In this document: piece after piece, positions 10,493 to 18,608 of the stretch
How the letters are laid out: each line of letters begins with the position of its first letter
How positions within the stretch are numbered: position 1 is the first letter of the stretch
Source of the DNA: SP5GCR1 sp965199685
Lineage (GTDB): Bacteria; Pseudomonadota; Gammaproteobacteria; Poriferisulfidales; Oxydemutatoraceae
NCBI GenBank assembly: GCA_965199685.1
Contig: OZ241323.1
Location: 62,001-126,000, forward strand
Reading direction: 5' to 3'
Length of the DNA: 64,000 bases
Notes under the pieces: model-generated
The model's database searches: none
Seen by the model: the letters and a program-made list of their open reading frames with translations, nothing else
Told to the model about the DNA's origin: nothing
Position numbers and translations under genes: made by a program

Positions 10493-10681
10493 ATGAATAT
10501 AAAATTGATGACTAAAGGAGCAAAGTCTCTAGTAATACCAAGAGCATATCCTCGCCCTAAGAGTGCTGAGGAACTACATTATTTGGTGTGGAATTCCGTG
10601 GGGCGTGCGCTTTATGATGCAATAGGGGACTATGAGCAAGAGCAAGAAGAAAAAGAGCATAGCGCAAGTTCACAACAATAA
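10493..10681 (+). CDS. Small hypothetical protein overlapping the DUF2335 gene
   Basis: A 62-residue frame beginning MNIKLMTKGAKSLVIPR and ending in an acidic, Gln/Glu-rich tail. ATG 10493 and ATG 10508 (MTKGAKS) are both possible starts; neither has a strong ribosome site. Its 3' end overlaps the next gene by 50 bases in another frame. I do not recognise a family. The overlap and the plausible composition (SAEELHYLVWNSVGRALYDAIGD looks like a real amphipathic segment) favour a genuine gene coupled to its neighbour. Confidence 0.45.
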   Translation: MNIKLMTKGAKSLVIPRAYPRPKSAEELHYLVWNSVGRALYDAIGDYEQEQEEKEHSASSQQ

Positions 10682-11024
10682 AAGCGTATCTCCTTCCACT
10701 AAACTCATTGGACAGATCCATCAGGGACCATTGCCGTCTGCTGATCAACTAGCTAAATATGAAGAGTATATACCTGGTTCTGCAGAGCGCATTATAAAAA
10801 TGGCCGAGAATAAGCTCAACCATGCACGCGAAATAGACAAAGAAACCTTAAAAGTTGTTAGTCAAGAAAGACGCCGTGGACAATATATGGCATTTTTCAT
10901 AGGGATACTCGGTATATCGGGTGCCTGTTATCTTGCGTTAGAAGGACACAGCTATGCGGGCATAGGTATTGGGCTGGCAGGTATTGGTGTTAATCACGGC
11001 ACAAGCTATCATGGATCGGGCTAA
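10632..11024 (+). CDS. DUF2335-family predicted membrane protein
   Basis: A 130-residue protein with a Lys/Ser-rich start, then the family core GPLPSADQLAKYEEYIPGSAERII, a helical segment rich in charged residues, and two hydrophobic stretches near the C-terminus (MAFFIGILGISGACYLALEG and YAGIGIGLAGIGV). This is the pattern of DUF2335 predicted membrane proteins. Their function is unknown; they are often found near mobile or accessory DNA. Here it lies between a dispersed repeat and the dcw cluster and overlaps a small upstream frame. Confidence 0.7.
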   Translation: MSKSKKKKSIAQVHNNKSVSPSTKLIGQIHQGPLPSADQLAKYEEYIPGSAERIIKMAENKLNHAREIDKETLKVVSQERRRGQYMAFFIGILGISGACYLALEGHSYAGIGIGLAGIGVNHGTSYHGSG

Positions 11025-11033
11025 AAACTAGCG

Positions 11034-11081
11034 ATTAGCCCTATAATTCATTGTGGTGTGCACCGCACCTAATCTTTATCT
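11034..11081 (+). repeat. Second copy of the leuC promoter-hairpin segment
   Basis: This stretch has the same order of elements as 8012-8058: TTAGC, TATAAT, TTGTGGTG, an inverted GCACC partner and CTAATC, with scattered differences. It is 230 bases before mraZ. It may act as a promoter for the dcw cluster or be a short dispersed repeat. Confidence 0.45.
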
Positions 11082-11223
11082 CAAACGGCGATTCAATATT
11101 ATCTTTGACAGCTATAAATAGCTGAGTCTCCCCTACGACATGCCGTTCCTTGTGGCGGATTCTATGCAACAAGCAGCGGTTCTACTTTCAACAGGATCAA
11201 TGTTTCAATATGAGCTTGTTAAA

Positions 11224-11261
11224 AAGGTAGTTTTTTGTGGTGGAAAGTAGTTTTTTGTGGT
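11224..11261 (+). promoter_or_regulatory. Candidate MraZ operator (20-bp period direct repeat)
   Basis: AAGGTAGTTTTTTGTGGT (11224-11241) recurs as AAAGTAGTTTTTTGTGGT (11244-11261), a spacing of two helical turns, followed by TATATT. MraZ proteins are known to bind closely spaced direct repeats containing GTGG or TGGG in front of mraZ. The position and GTGG core fit autoregulation of the dcw cluster. Confidence 0.6.
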
Positions 11262-11310
11262 ATATTATTCCCTGAAAATAGATTATTTAATGCTGGGAGG
11301 GATATTTAGT

Positions 11311-11775
11311 ATGTCCGCAACAAAATGCTTGAGGGGTGTCAATAATGTCACGGTAGATACCAAAGGTCGTGTTGGCATTCCTTCCAAATATCGCCAGGAA
11401 TTACACGAGTTGTGTAACAGCAATCTAGTTGTTACTGCGAATATAGGCAACAGATCTATATTGATCTATCCAAAGCTCTATTGGTTACCAGTTGAAGAGC
11501 AATTACAACAATTATCGTCAACCGATATAAAAGGTTATATGCAGCGCATGATGTTGAGCCATGCCACAGAATGTGAACCTGATAATAACGGGCGCATTTT
11601 ACTCCCCCCACCTCTGCGCAAAGATATGAGAATTAAAAAATCTTGTGTGTTACTTGGTTTAGGTAACAGGTTTGAGTTATGGGATCAAAAGATATGGGAT
11701 GAATACAGGGAACGAAAGATGAAAGAAATAGATACCGAAGGTGCAGATTCCGTGCTCAAAGACTTTTATCTGTAA
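11311..11775 (+). CDS. mraZ: Transcriptional regulator MraZ
   Basis: A 154-residue protein with two SpoVT/AbrB-like halves: VTVDTKGRVGIPSKYR at the start and ATECEPDNNGRILLPPPLR in the second half, each holding the DxxGR signature of MraZ. MraZ forms a ring-shaped oligomer that represses its own cluster. The start ATG 11311 is preceded by GGGAGG at 11295-11300; the frame is open upstream (ATG 11290), but the family N-terminus begins near LRGVNNVTVD. It is the first gene of the division and cell-wall cluster and is seven bases from rsmH. Confidence 0.93.
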   Translation: MSATKCLRGVNNVTVDTKGRVGIPSKYRQELHELCNSNLVVTANIGNRSILIYPKLYWLPVEEQLQQLSSTDIKGYMQRMMLSHATECEPDNNGRILLPPPLRKDMRIKKSCVLLGLGNRFELWDQKIWDEYRERKMKEIDTEGADSVLKDFYL

Positions 11776-11782
11776 CGATGCA

Positions 11783-12691
11783 ATGGATCAGCACGAACCG
11801 GTTATGTTGAAAGAGATGTTGGAAGCCATGAACATAGACAAAGATGGTTGGTATATAGATGCAACTTATGGACGAGGTGGTCATAGTGCCGCGGTATTAG
11901 CCTGTTTGAGCGAAAGAGGGCGGCTTTTCGCTTATGATAAGGATTTGGAGGCGGAAAAACATGCAAAATCACACTGGATGGGTGATGCGCGCTTTGAATT
12001 CAGGAGAGAGTCTCATGCAAATATCGGACAATTATTAAGCAAATCTAATATTAAGAACAAAATTAGTGGAATTTTTTTTGATTTAGGCGTATCATCACCT
12101 CAATTAAGAACAAAAGAAAGAGGGTTTAGCTTTGATTTAGACGGCCCCCTTGATATGCGAATGGACACCTCCGAAGATATCACTGCCGCACAGTGGATAA
12201 ATCAAGCAACCGTAGAAGAAATAGAACATGTATTGAGGTTTTATGGAGAGGAACCTCACGCTAGAAGATTTGCCCGAGCGATCGTTAGTGGTCGCCCCCT
12301 CCTGACCACTGCTGAGCTAGCTCGGACAATTGCAGGTCCGGCCGGAAGGAATCATCATCCGGCCACCTGCACCTTTCTTGCGATACGCCTTTTTATCAAT
12401 CGGGAACTTGAAGATTTATCTAAAGCACTGGATAGTGTTTTGGATTTGTTGCGTAGTGGCGGTCGGCTTGCGGTGATTGCATTTCACTCTTTGGAAGATC
12501 GCATCGTCAAGCAGTTTATCAAAAAACATAGTCAAGCACCTGCAACGGTACGCGGTCTGCCGCATTTGCGAGACCCTGCAGAGACCTTAAAACTTCGTAA
12601 AATTAATCACTTGATCAGGCCTGACACCAAGGAAATTGAACGAAATCCAAGTGCGCGCAGCGCACGGCTTAGAGTTGCGGAGAAATTATGA
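11783..12691 (+). CDS. rsmH: 16S rRNA (cytosine(1402)-N(4))-methyltransferase
   Basis: A 302-residue SAM-dependent methyltransferase that modifies C1402 of 16S rRNA in the decoding centre. It shows HEPVMLKEML, the SAM loop DATYGRGGHSAAVL, FFDLGVSSPQLR, RGFSFDLDGPLDMRMD, AFHSLEDRIVKQF and the C-terminal NPSARSARLRVAEK, all classic RsmH blocks. The start is ATG 11783 (MDQHEPVML), by homology; the frame is open upstream into mraZ. Its TGA overlaps the ftsL ATG by four bases. Confidence 0.96.
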   Translation: MDQHEPVMLKEMLEAMNIDKDGWYIDATYGRGGHSAAVLACLSERGRLFAYDKDLEAEKHAKSHWMGDARFEFRRESHANIGQLLSKSNIKNKISGIFFDLGVSSPQLRTKERGFSFDLDGPLDMRMDTSEDITAAQWINQATVEEIEHVLRFYGEEPHARRFARAIVSGRPLLTTAELARTIAGPAGRNHHPATCTFLAIRLFINRELEDLSKALDSVLDLLRSGGRLAVIAFHSLEDRIVKQFIKKHSQAPATVRGLPHLRDPAETLKLRKINHLIRPDTKEIERNPSARSARLRVAEKL

Positions 12692-12960
12692 TTTGGTCAC
12701 GCAACGAAAGATTAATCATTGTGTTTCTAGTTGTATTGATATTTTTATCCGCATTTGCAGTTGTAACCGTTAAGAACCAAACTCGCATAGCGTTTGAGGA
12801 ATCCGAAGACCTGCAACAAGAACGGCGTATTTTGGATTTGGAGTGGAACCGCCTGCAGGCCGAGAACAGCACTTTGCGTATGCCCGGCTATGTAGAAAAG
12901 TCAGTGGCAAAACTGGGGATGATTTATCCGTATCAAGAAATCCTGATTATGGTGCAATGA
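12688..12960 (+). CDS. ftsL: Cell division protein FtsL
   Basis: A 90-residue bitopic membrane protein: a short cytoplasmic start, one membrane segment (IIVFLVVLIFLSAFAVVTV, about residues 9-27), then a periplasmic heptad-type helix (ESEDLQQERRILDLEWNRLQAENSTL) and the short tail YVEKSVAKLGMIYP usual in FtsL. FtsL pairs with FtsB and activates FtsWI at the septum. It overlaps rsmH and ftsI by four bases each (ATGA). Confidence 0.92.
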   Translation: MIWSRNERLIIVFLVVLIFLSAFAVVTVKNQTRIAFEESEDLQQERRILDLEWNRLQAENSTLRMPGYVEKSVAKLGMIYPYQEILIMVQ

Positions 12961-14699
12961 AATATATAAACGCTAAGTACTCAAGACGCAAGGAACCGTC
13001 TGAGTTTGATAATCGTTTTAGACGCTTGTTCCTGATGACGTTGTTTTTTATAGCATCGTTGGGTTTGATCGGACGCGCAGTATATTGGCAGCACGACCCG
13101 CGCCTTGAATCGGCAAGCAAAGACAATGCGCGTTATTTGCAAACCAATAAAATACCTGCCTATCGTGGTTCTATTATGGATCGGAACGGCATTTTGCTTG
13201 CGACCAGCGCACCAGCTGATTCGGCATGGATAGACCCTTCAGAGTTTGACAATAAACACATAACAGCGATAGCCGAAGTGGTGAAAATAGATGCCGATGA
13301 ATTGCGAGCAAAAGTTGCAGCGGCAAAGGACAAACAGCATCTATACCTCAAGCGATATATCAAGCCACAGATAGCGGATGATCTAAGAGCTTTGAAGATA
13401 GACGGACTGTATTTAGATCTAGTTGATAAACGTTTTTATCCGGCCGGTGAGATTACTGCGCATATTGTCGGTTCAACTGATGTTGACGGCAAGGGCGTAG
13501 AAGGCATAGAGATGCAGGCCGACGAACATTTACGAGCGACACCGGGATCGAAGCAGATCATGATAGACGCAAAACGGAATAGAGTGCATGATATTAAGCT
13601 ACTTAAAGAACCTAAAAATGGAGAAAATTTGACATTGAGCATAGACCAGCGTGTTCAGTATGATGCGTATCGTGTGCTGAGAAATGCGATTGCGAAACAC
13701 AAAGCGGAGTCGGGTTCAGTTGTTGTAGTCAATGCACAAACGGGTGAGATTATCGCCGCTGTCAATTATCCTTCGTTTAATCCCAACGGTCGTAGATATA
13801 ACTTTGCGGATAGACATCGCAACCGATTGGTGACCGACACCTTTGAACTTGGTTCTACGATAAAACCGATAATCATGGCGGCGGCTATAGACGGAGGTTA
13901 TTTGCAAGAGAATACGGTAATAGATACGTCACCGGGTTATTATCGAATGACTGGTGGCAAGCAAATAAGGGATATACAAAATTACGGCAAGCTCAATATA
14001 ACCAGTGTTATCGTCAAGTCCAGCAATGTGGCAATTAGTAAGATCGCGCAGAGGGTGCCGCGCGAAGTTTTATGGAAGTATTTATTCGATGTTGGTTTCG
14101 GAGAAACGCCCGGTACGATTTTTCCCGGAGAGGTAATAGGCAAACTTAGATATCATGACAAGTGGAGTCCTACCGACCATGCCGTAATATCGTACGGCTA
14201 CGGTGTGTCGGTTTCGTTGTTGCAACTAGCGATGGCGTATACGACTTTTGCCAACGACGGTTGGCGGCCGAACCCCACCTTTCTAAAGGACAATCCTTAT
14301 TTTAGGAAGCGGCAAGTTTTCAATCCCGAAACCGCAAGATCGATTAGACAGATGTTACACAGTGCAATATCTAAAGAAGGCACCGGCAGCCTTGCCAAAG
14401 TTAAAGGTTTCACGACCGCAGGTAAAACCGGCACAACTAGAAAGTCAGTTGAAGATAAAGGCGACAATAACGAATATACCTCAGTGTTCGCAGGCTTCGC
14501 TCCGCTACAGCAACCCAATTTTGTCTGCGTGGTGGTGATAGACAAGCCGAGTGCAGGCGAATATTATGGAGGCAGGGTGGCAGCACCGGTATTCTCCAAA
14601 GTCATGTCGGCAACATTGCGTTTTATGAATTTCAACTACGACGAATTACCGGACTTAAATAGATCAAATGCTTTGTTGTCCACTAAGCATGTCAATTGA
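12957..14699 (+). CDS. ftsI: Septal peptidoglycan transpeptidase FtsI (PBP3)
   Basis: A 580-residue class B penicillin-binding protein that crosslinks septal peptidoglycan as partner of the FtsW glycosyltransferase. One N-terminal membrane segment (LFLMTLFFIASLGLIGRAVYW) precedes the PBP dimer domain (YRGSIMDRNGILLATS). The transpeptidase motifs are complete: STIK with catalytic Ser300, SSN at 355-357 and KTG at 490-492. ATG 12957 overlaps the ftsL stop; the open frame further upstream lies within ftsL and is not used. The gene joins murE through TGATG. Confidence 0.96.
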   Translation: MKYINAKYSRRKEPSEFDNRFRRLFLMTLFFIASLGLIGRAVYWQHDPRLESASKDNARYLQTNKIPAYRGSIMDRNGILLATSAPADSAWIDPSEFDNKHITAIAEVVKIDADELRAKVAAAKDKQHLYLKRYIKPQIADDLRALKIDGLYLDLVDKRFYPAGEITAHIVGSTDVDGKGVEGIEMQADEHLRATPGSKQIMIDAKRNRVHDIKLLKEPKNGENLTLSIDQRVQYDAYRVLRNAIAKHKAESGSVVVVNAQTGEIIAAVNYPSFNPNGRRYNFADRHRNRLVTDTFELGSTIKPIIMAAAIDGGYLQENTVIDTSPGYYRMTGGKQIRDIQNYGKLNITSVIVKSSNVAISKIAQRVPREVLWKYLFDVGFGETPGTIFPGEVIGKLRYHDKWSPTDHAVISYGYGVSVSLLQLAMAYTTFANDGWRPNPTFLKDNPYFRKRQVFNPETARSIRQMLHSAISKEGTGSLAKVKGFTTAGKTGTTRKSVEDKGDNNEYTSVFAGFAPLQQPNFVCVVVIDKPSAGEYYGGRVAAPVFSKVMSATLRFMNFNYDELPDLNRSNALLSTKHVN

Positions 14700-16177
14700 T
14701 GAAGAGATGTAGATTATCAGTGTTGATGGAGGATCTGGTGCAGATAAAGAATATAGACGATGTGGAGGTGACTGGTATAGCGAACCATAGTGAAAACGTG
14801 CAGCAAGGTGATTTATACATGGCTGTGGAAGGAGAGCACAAACACGGCTTGAATTTCCTATCCGATGTCATAGAACGTGGTGCTAAAGCAGTTGTTTGGG
14901 ACGGCTATAAGAACTCAATTTATCCGTCTACGATACCAATGATTAGAATACCGAATCTGCGTGAGAACATCGGTATCATTGCCAGCCGCTTTTACGATTG
15001 TCCTTCCGATGCGATGGAGGTTATTGCGGTAACCGGCACCGACGGTAAATCTTCGGTGAGCCATTATATTGCCGAGTGTTTATCGGTTGCCGGAAAATCG
15101 TGCGGTTTGATAGGAACGTTGGGTTATGGTTGCTTCGGCGATTTGCAGGCATCTACCCATACCACACCCGATGCTTTGATTACCCACAAAATCATCAACG
15201 AATTAAGACAGCGTGATATAGACAAGGTTGTGATTGAGGCTTCTTCGCATGGCTTGGCACAGGGAAGACTGAACGGCTTGATGATAGATACCGCAGTGTT
15301 TACCAACCTGGGACATGATCATTTAGATTATCACGGCTCACGCATCAAATATATGCTTGCGAAACGCAAGCTCTTTGAGTACAACAGCCTCAAGACGGCA
15401 GTAATCAATGCCGATGACGAACATGCCGAAGCGATGATCAATGCATGTCACAAAAAGGTGAAAGTTTTGAGTTATTCAAAGCAATCCTCCACGGCCGCCG
15501 CTTATCTCATCAAAGCCGAGAACCGTGAACAAGGCCTGGCTTTGCGGGTTTCTCTTTTGGGCAAAGTTATAGATATAGAGACCCATCTGTTCGGCAACTT
15601 TAATATCTATAATCTGTTGGCGACTTTGTTGGTGCTAATTAATCATGGGTTTGAATTAGCCGATGCAGCCGAGCGGTTATCCGAGATTCACCCAGTGGAC
15701 GGTCGCATGCAACGTTTCGGCAGCGGTGATGTGCCGATGGTATTCTTAGACTATGCACACACACCGCAGGCATTAAAGCAAGTTTTGACATCGTGCAGGG
15801 ATTATACCGCCGCCGATCTGATTTGCGTATTCGGATGTGGCGGTGAACGAGATGCAAGCAAGCGTCCATTGATGGGAAAAATAGCACAACATTATGCCGA
15901 CCGCATAGTAATTTGTGACGATAACCCCAGAGGTGAAGATCCTGAACAAATTTGCAATGACATTCTAAAAGGTATGACGAATACCCGATCGTATTGTGTT
16001 ATACACAATCGCGCAAAGGCAATAAGCAAGGCAATCAAAGAGGCGGCACCGGGTGATGTGGTTTTAGTTGCCGGTAAAGGGCACGAGCGTTATCAAATTG
16101 TTAAGGGTGTGAAAAAGCCGTTTAACGACGCGGACTTCATACAAAAAGCACTAGAGGACTACCGATGGCATGGTTGA
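14699..16177 (+). CDS. murE: UDP-MurNAc-L-Ala-D-Glu:meso-diaminopimelate ligase
   Basis: A 492-residue Mur ligase that adds the third stem amino acid in the cytoplasm. The ATP loop is TGTDGKSS (about residues 112-119). HTTPDALITHKI and VIEASSHGLAQGR lie in the UDP-substrate region, and DYAHTPQALKQVL starts the C-terminal domain. DNPR near residue 408 is the signature of enzymes that select meso-diaminopimelate over lysine, so the cell wall should be of the DAP type. It starts on the last base of the ftsI stop and overlaps murF by 13 bases. Confidence 0.96.
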   Translation: MKRCRLSVLMEDLVQIKNIDDVEVTGIANHSENVQQGDLYMAVEGEHKHGLNFLSDVIERGAKAVVWDGYKNSIYPSTIPMIRIPNLRENIGIIASRFYDCPSDAMEVIAVTGTDGKSSVSHYIAECLSVAGKSCGLIGTLGYGCFGDLQASTHTTPDALITHKIINELRQRDIDKVVIEASSHGLAQGRLNGLMIDTAVFTNLGHDHLDYHGSRIKYMLAKRKLFEYNSLKTAVINADDEHAEAMINACHKKVKVLSYSKQSSTAAAYLIKAENREQGLALRVSLLGKVIDIETHLFGNFNIYNLLATLLVLINHGFELADAAERLSEIHPVDGRMQRFGSGDVPMVFLDYAHTPQALKQVLTSCRDYTAADLICVFGCGGERDASKRPLMGKIAQHYADRIVICDDNPRGEDPEQICNDILKGMTNTRSYCVIHNRAKAISKAIKEAAPGDVVLVAGKGHERYQIVKGVKKPFNDADFIQKALEDYRWHG

Positions 16178-17511
16178 GTCTGTGTGAGATTGCAGAGATG
16201 GTGCAAGGTGCAACAAGCGGTGCTGATATGCCAATAGAAGGTATCAGCATTGATAGCCGTACGACCAAGCCGGGAGATTTATTCGTAGCGATTAAAGGGG
16301 AACGTTTTAACGGTCATGATTTCGTAGAGGCAGCCGCCGCATCGGGTGCAACTGCGGTGATGGTCTCCGAAGCTATTACCTCGCCTTTGGCACAAATACG
16401 TGTGCCAGACACACTACAAGCATTGAGCGAATTAGCCGCACAATGGTGTCGTCGCCTTAAGATCACGATTTTGGCATTGACCGGCAGCAACGGCAAGACG
16501 ACGACCAAAGAAATCATTGCAAGTATTTTACGCCGTTGCCGGCAAGTTGTTGCAACACCGGGTAATTTCAATAACCATATCGGTGTACCGTTGACCGTGT
16601 TGTCCATAAGGGCGCAACACGATGCTGCAGTCGTAGAAATGGGGGCTAATCATCACGGTGAAATCCGTAAACTCTGCGATATCGCAAAACCCGACATCGC
16701 GTTGTTGCTCAACGCCTCTGCTGCGCATATAGGTGGTTTCGGTAGTCTGGATGGCGTTGCCGAAGCAAAAGGTGAGATATTTGAATCTCTGAGTGAATCG
16801 GGTACGGCAATATTAAACAAGGATGATGCTTACTACGACTATTGGTTACAGAAAATCAAAAAGCAACGCGTCGTAGAATTTAGTTTATCCACCAAAGCCG
16901 ATTTTTATTTACTTTCTCATCACAGACAGACTGTGGAATTGAGTCTGGCAGGTGAGTCTCGCACTTGTAACATGCAGTTATTGGGACGGCATAATATATC
17001 CAATGCATTGGCAGCTGCTGCGGCGAGCTATGCAGTAGGTGCTGGTATAGACGATATTGTTGCTGGCATAGAGTCGGTTTCTCCGGTGCCCGGGCGTTTG
17101 GTGGTGCACAATGGTATAAACGGTTCTCGTCTAATAGACGATAGTTATAACGCAAACCCTGCCTCCTTAGCGGTGGCTTTGGAGGTGCTCAAACAAACAC
17201 CAGGAGAGCATTGGCTGGCATTAGGCAATATGGCAGAATTAGGCGACGAATCCGCCGACCTCCACGCACGTGCCGGCAAGCAAGCAAAGTCCATGGACGT
17301 ACACCGTCTCTTCGCGGTTGGAGACGATGCCCGAATAGCGGCTGAAAACTTTGGTGAGGAAGGTGAGTCTTTTGATAGTATTGCCGCACTAGTACCACAG
17401 CTCAAAGCACAGCTGAAGCCCGGAGTGAGTTTGTTGGTTAAGGGTTCGCGCTCAGCGAAAATGGATCAATTAGTGGCAGCATTGCTGCCGACCGACGAAA
17501 CTGTTTCTTAG
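16165..17511 (+). CDS. murF: UDP-MurNAc-tripeptide:D-Ala-D-Ala ligase
   Basis: A 448-residue Mur ligase that adds D-Ala-D-Ala and completes the UDP-MurNAc-pentapeptide. It has the N-terminal ISIDSRTTKPGDLFVAIKGE block, the ATP loop LTGSNGKTTTKEI, EMGANHHGEI, and IDDSYNANPASL in the C-terminal domain. It overlaps murE by 13 bases and is followed after 11 bases by mraY. Confidence 0.96.
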   Translation: MAWLSLCEIAEMVQGATSGADMPIEGISIDSRTTKPGDLFVAIKGERFNGHDFVEAAAASGATAVMVSEAITSPLAQIRVPDTLQALSELAAQWCRRLKITILALTGSNGKTTTKEIIASILRRCRQVVATPGNFNNHIGVPLTVLSIRAQHDAAVVEMGANHHGEIRKLCDIAKPDIALLLNASAAHIGGFGSLDGVAEAKGEIFESLSESGTAILNKDDAYYDYWLQKIKKQRVVEFSLSTKADFYLLSHHRQTVELSLAGESRTCNMQLLGRHNISNALAAAAASYAVGAGIDDIVAGIESVSPVPGRLVVHNGINGSRLIDDSYNANPASLAVALEVLKQTPGEHWLALGNMAELGDESADLHARAGKQAKSMDVHRLFAVGDDARIAAENFGEEGESFDSIAALVPQLKAQLKPGVSLLVKGSRSAKMDQLVAALLPTDETVS

Positions 17512-17522
17512 CAGAGGCGATC

Positions 17523-18596
17523 GTGTACCATTTATCGGATTTTTTATCGGAGTTGCACAGCGGTTTTAACGTTCTGCAATATATCACGCTACGCACCGTT
17601 TTTGCTGCGATAACCGCGTTGTTAATCAGCACCATTGCCGGCCCGAGCGTTATTCGCTATCTAAGCCACTTGAAAATAGGTGAGACCATACGCGAAGTAG
17701 GTCCTCGCTCGCATTATAAAAAGCAAGGTACCCCGACGATGGGCGGTATATTGATTATCATCACGATTATATTTTCTACTTTGCTATGGGTGGATATCCT
17801 TAACTATTATGTGATAATCGCACTCGCAACGATGCTGGCTTTCGGCATCTTGGGAGGCATAGACGATTATTTGAAGATGAAGAATGGTGAGGGCATGTCT
17901 ATAAAAACCAAGTTTTTATGGCAATCGTTGCTTGCTTTTATCATTGCGTATACGGTGTATAGCAGTGCGCAGTACCCTGCCGAATTAGAACTGATAGTAC
18001 CGTTTTTCAAGGATATCGTGTGGGATATAGGAGCGTGGTTTATATTGCTTGCCTATCTAACCATCGTCGGTGCAAGCAATGCAGTCAATTTAAGCGACGG
18101 CTTAGACGGCTTGGCAGTTTTGCCCGTTGCCTTAATAGCTTCGGCTTTGGGTATCTTTGCTTATGTTAGCGGTCATACCAATTTTGCCGATTATTTGAAT
18201 TTTCCTTATTTACCTCAAGCTGCCGAGTTGACCGTATTTTGCGGTGCATTAGCAGGAACTGCGTTAGGTTTTCTATGGTTCAACACCTACCCGGCGAAAG
18301 TCTTTATGGGCGATGTAGGTGCACTTTCTCTGGGTTCGGCACTTGCGATTATTGCGATCTTGGTCAGGCAGGAATTCTTGCTCCTTATTATGGGTGGCAT
18401 ATTCGTTGCCGAAGCGGTTTCGGTGATTTTACAAGTCGCGTCGTATCGCCTAACCGGCAAGCGTATTTTTCGCATGGCACCGCTACATCATCATTTTGAA
18501 TTGAAAGGTTGGCCCGAACCTACCGTGATAGTGCGTTTTTGGATCATTACTTTGCTTTTGGTGTTGGTCGGCTTGGCAACATTGAAGATCAGGTAG
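17523..18596 (+). CDS. mraY: Phospho-MurNAc-pentapeptide translocase MraY
   Basis: A 357-residue polytopic inner-membrane enzyme that moves phospho-MurNAc-pentapeptide to undecaprenyl phosphate, making lipid I. It shows the GTPTMGGILI block, the catalytic Asp region GGIDDYLKM, NLSDGLDGLA, FMGDVGALSLG and the MAPLHHHFELKGW loop. The start is GTG 17523, giving a normal family length; GAGG lies a few bases upstream. The hydrophobic segments fit the usual ten helices. Confidence 0.96.
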   Translation: MYHLSDFLSELHSGFNVLQYITLRTVFAAITALLISTIAGPSVIRYLSHLKIGETIREVGPRSHYKKQGTPTMGGILIIITIIFSTLLWVDILNYYVIIALATMLAFGILGGIDDYLKMKNGEGMSIKTKFLWQSLLAFIIAYTVYSSAQYPAELELIVPFFKDIVWDIGAWFILLAYLTIVGASNAVNLSDGLDGLAVLPVALIASALGIFAYVSGHTNFADYLNFPYLPQAAELTVFCGALAGTALGFLWFNTYPAKVFMGDVGALSLGSALAIIAILVRQEFLLLIMGGIFVAEAVSVILQVASYRLTGKRIFRMAPLHHHFELKGWPEPTVIVRFWIITLLLVLVGLATLKIR

Positions 18597-18608
18597 TCAG
18601 GAAACAAG

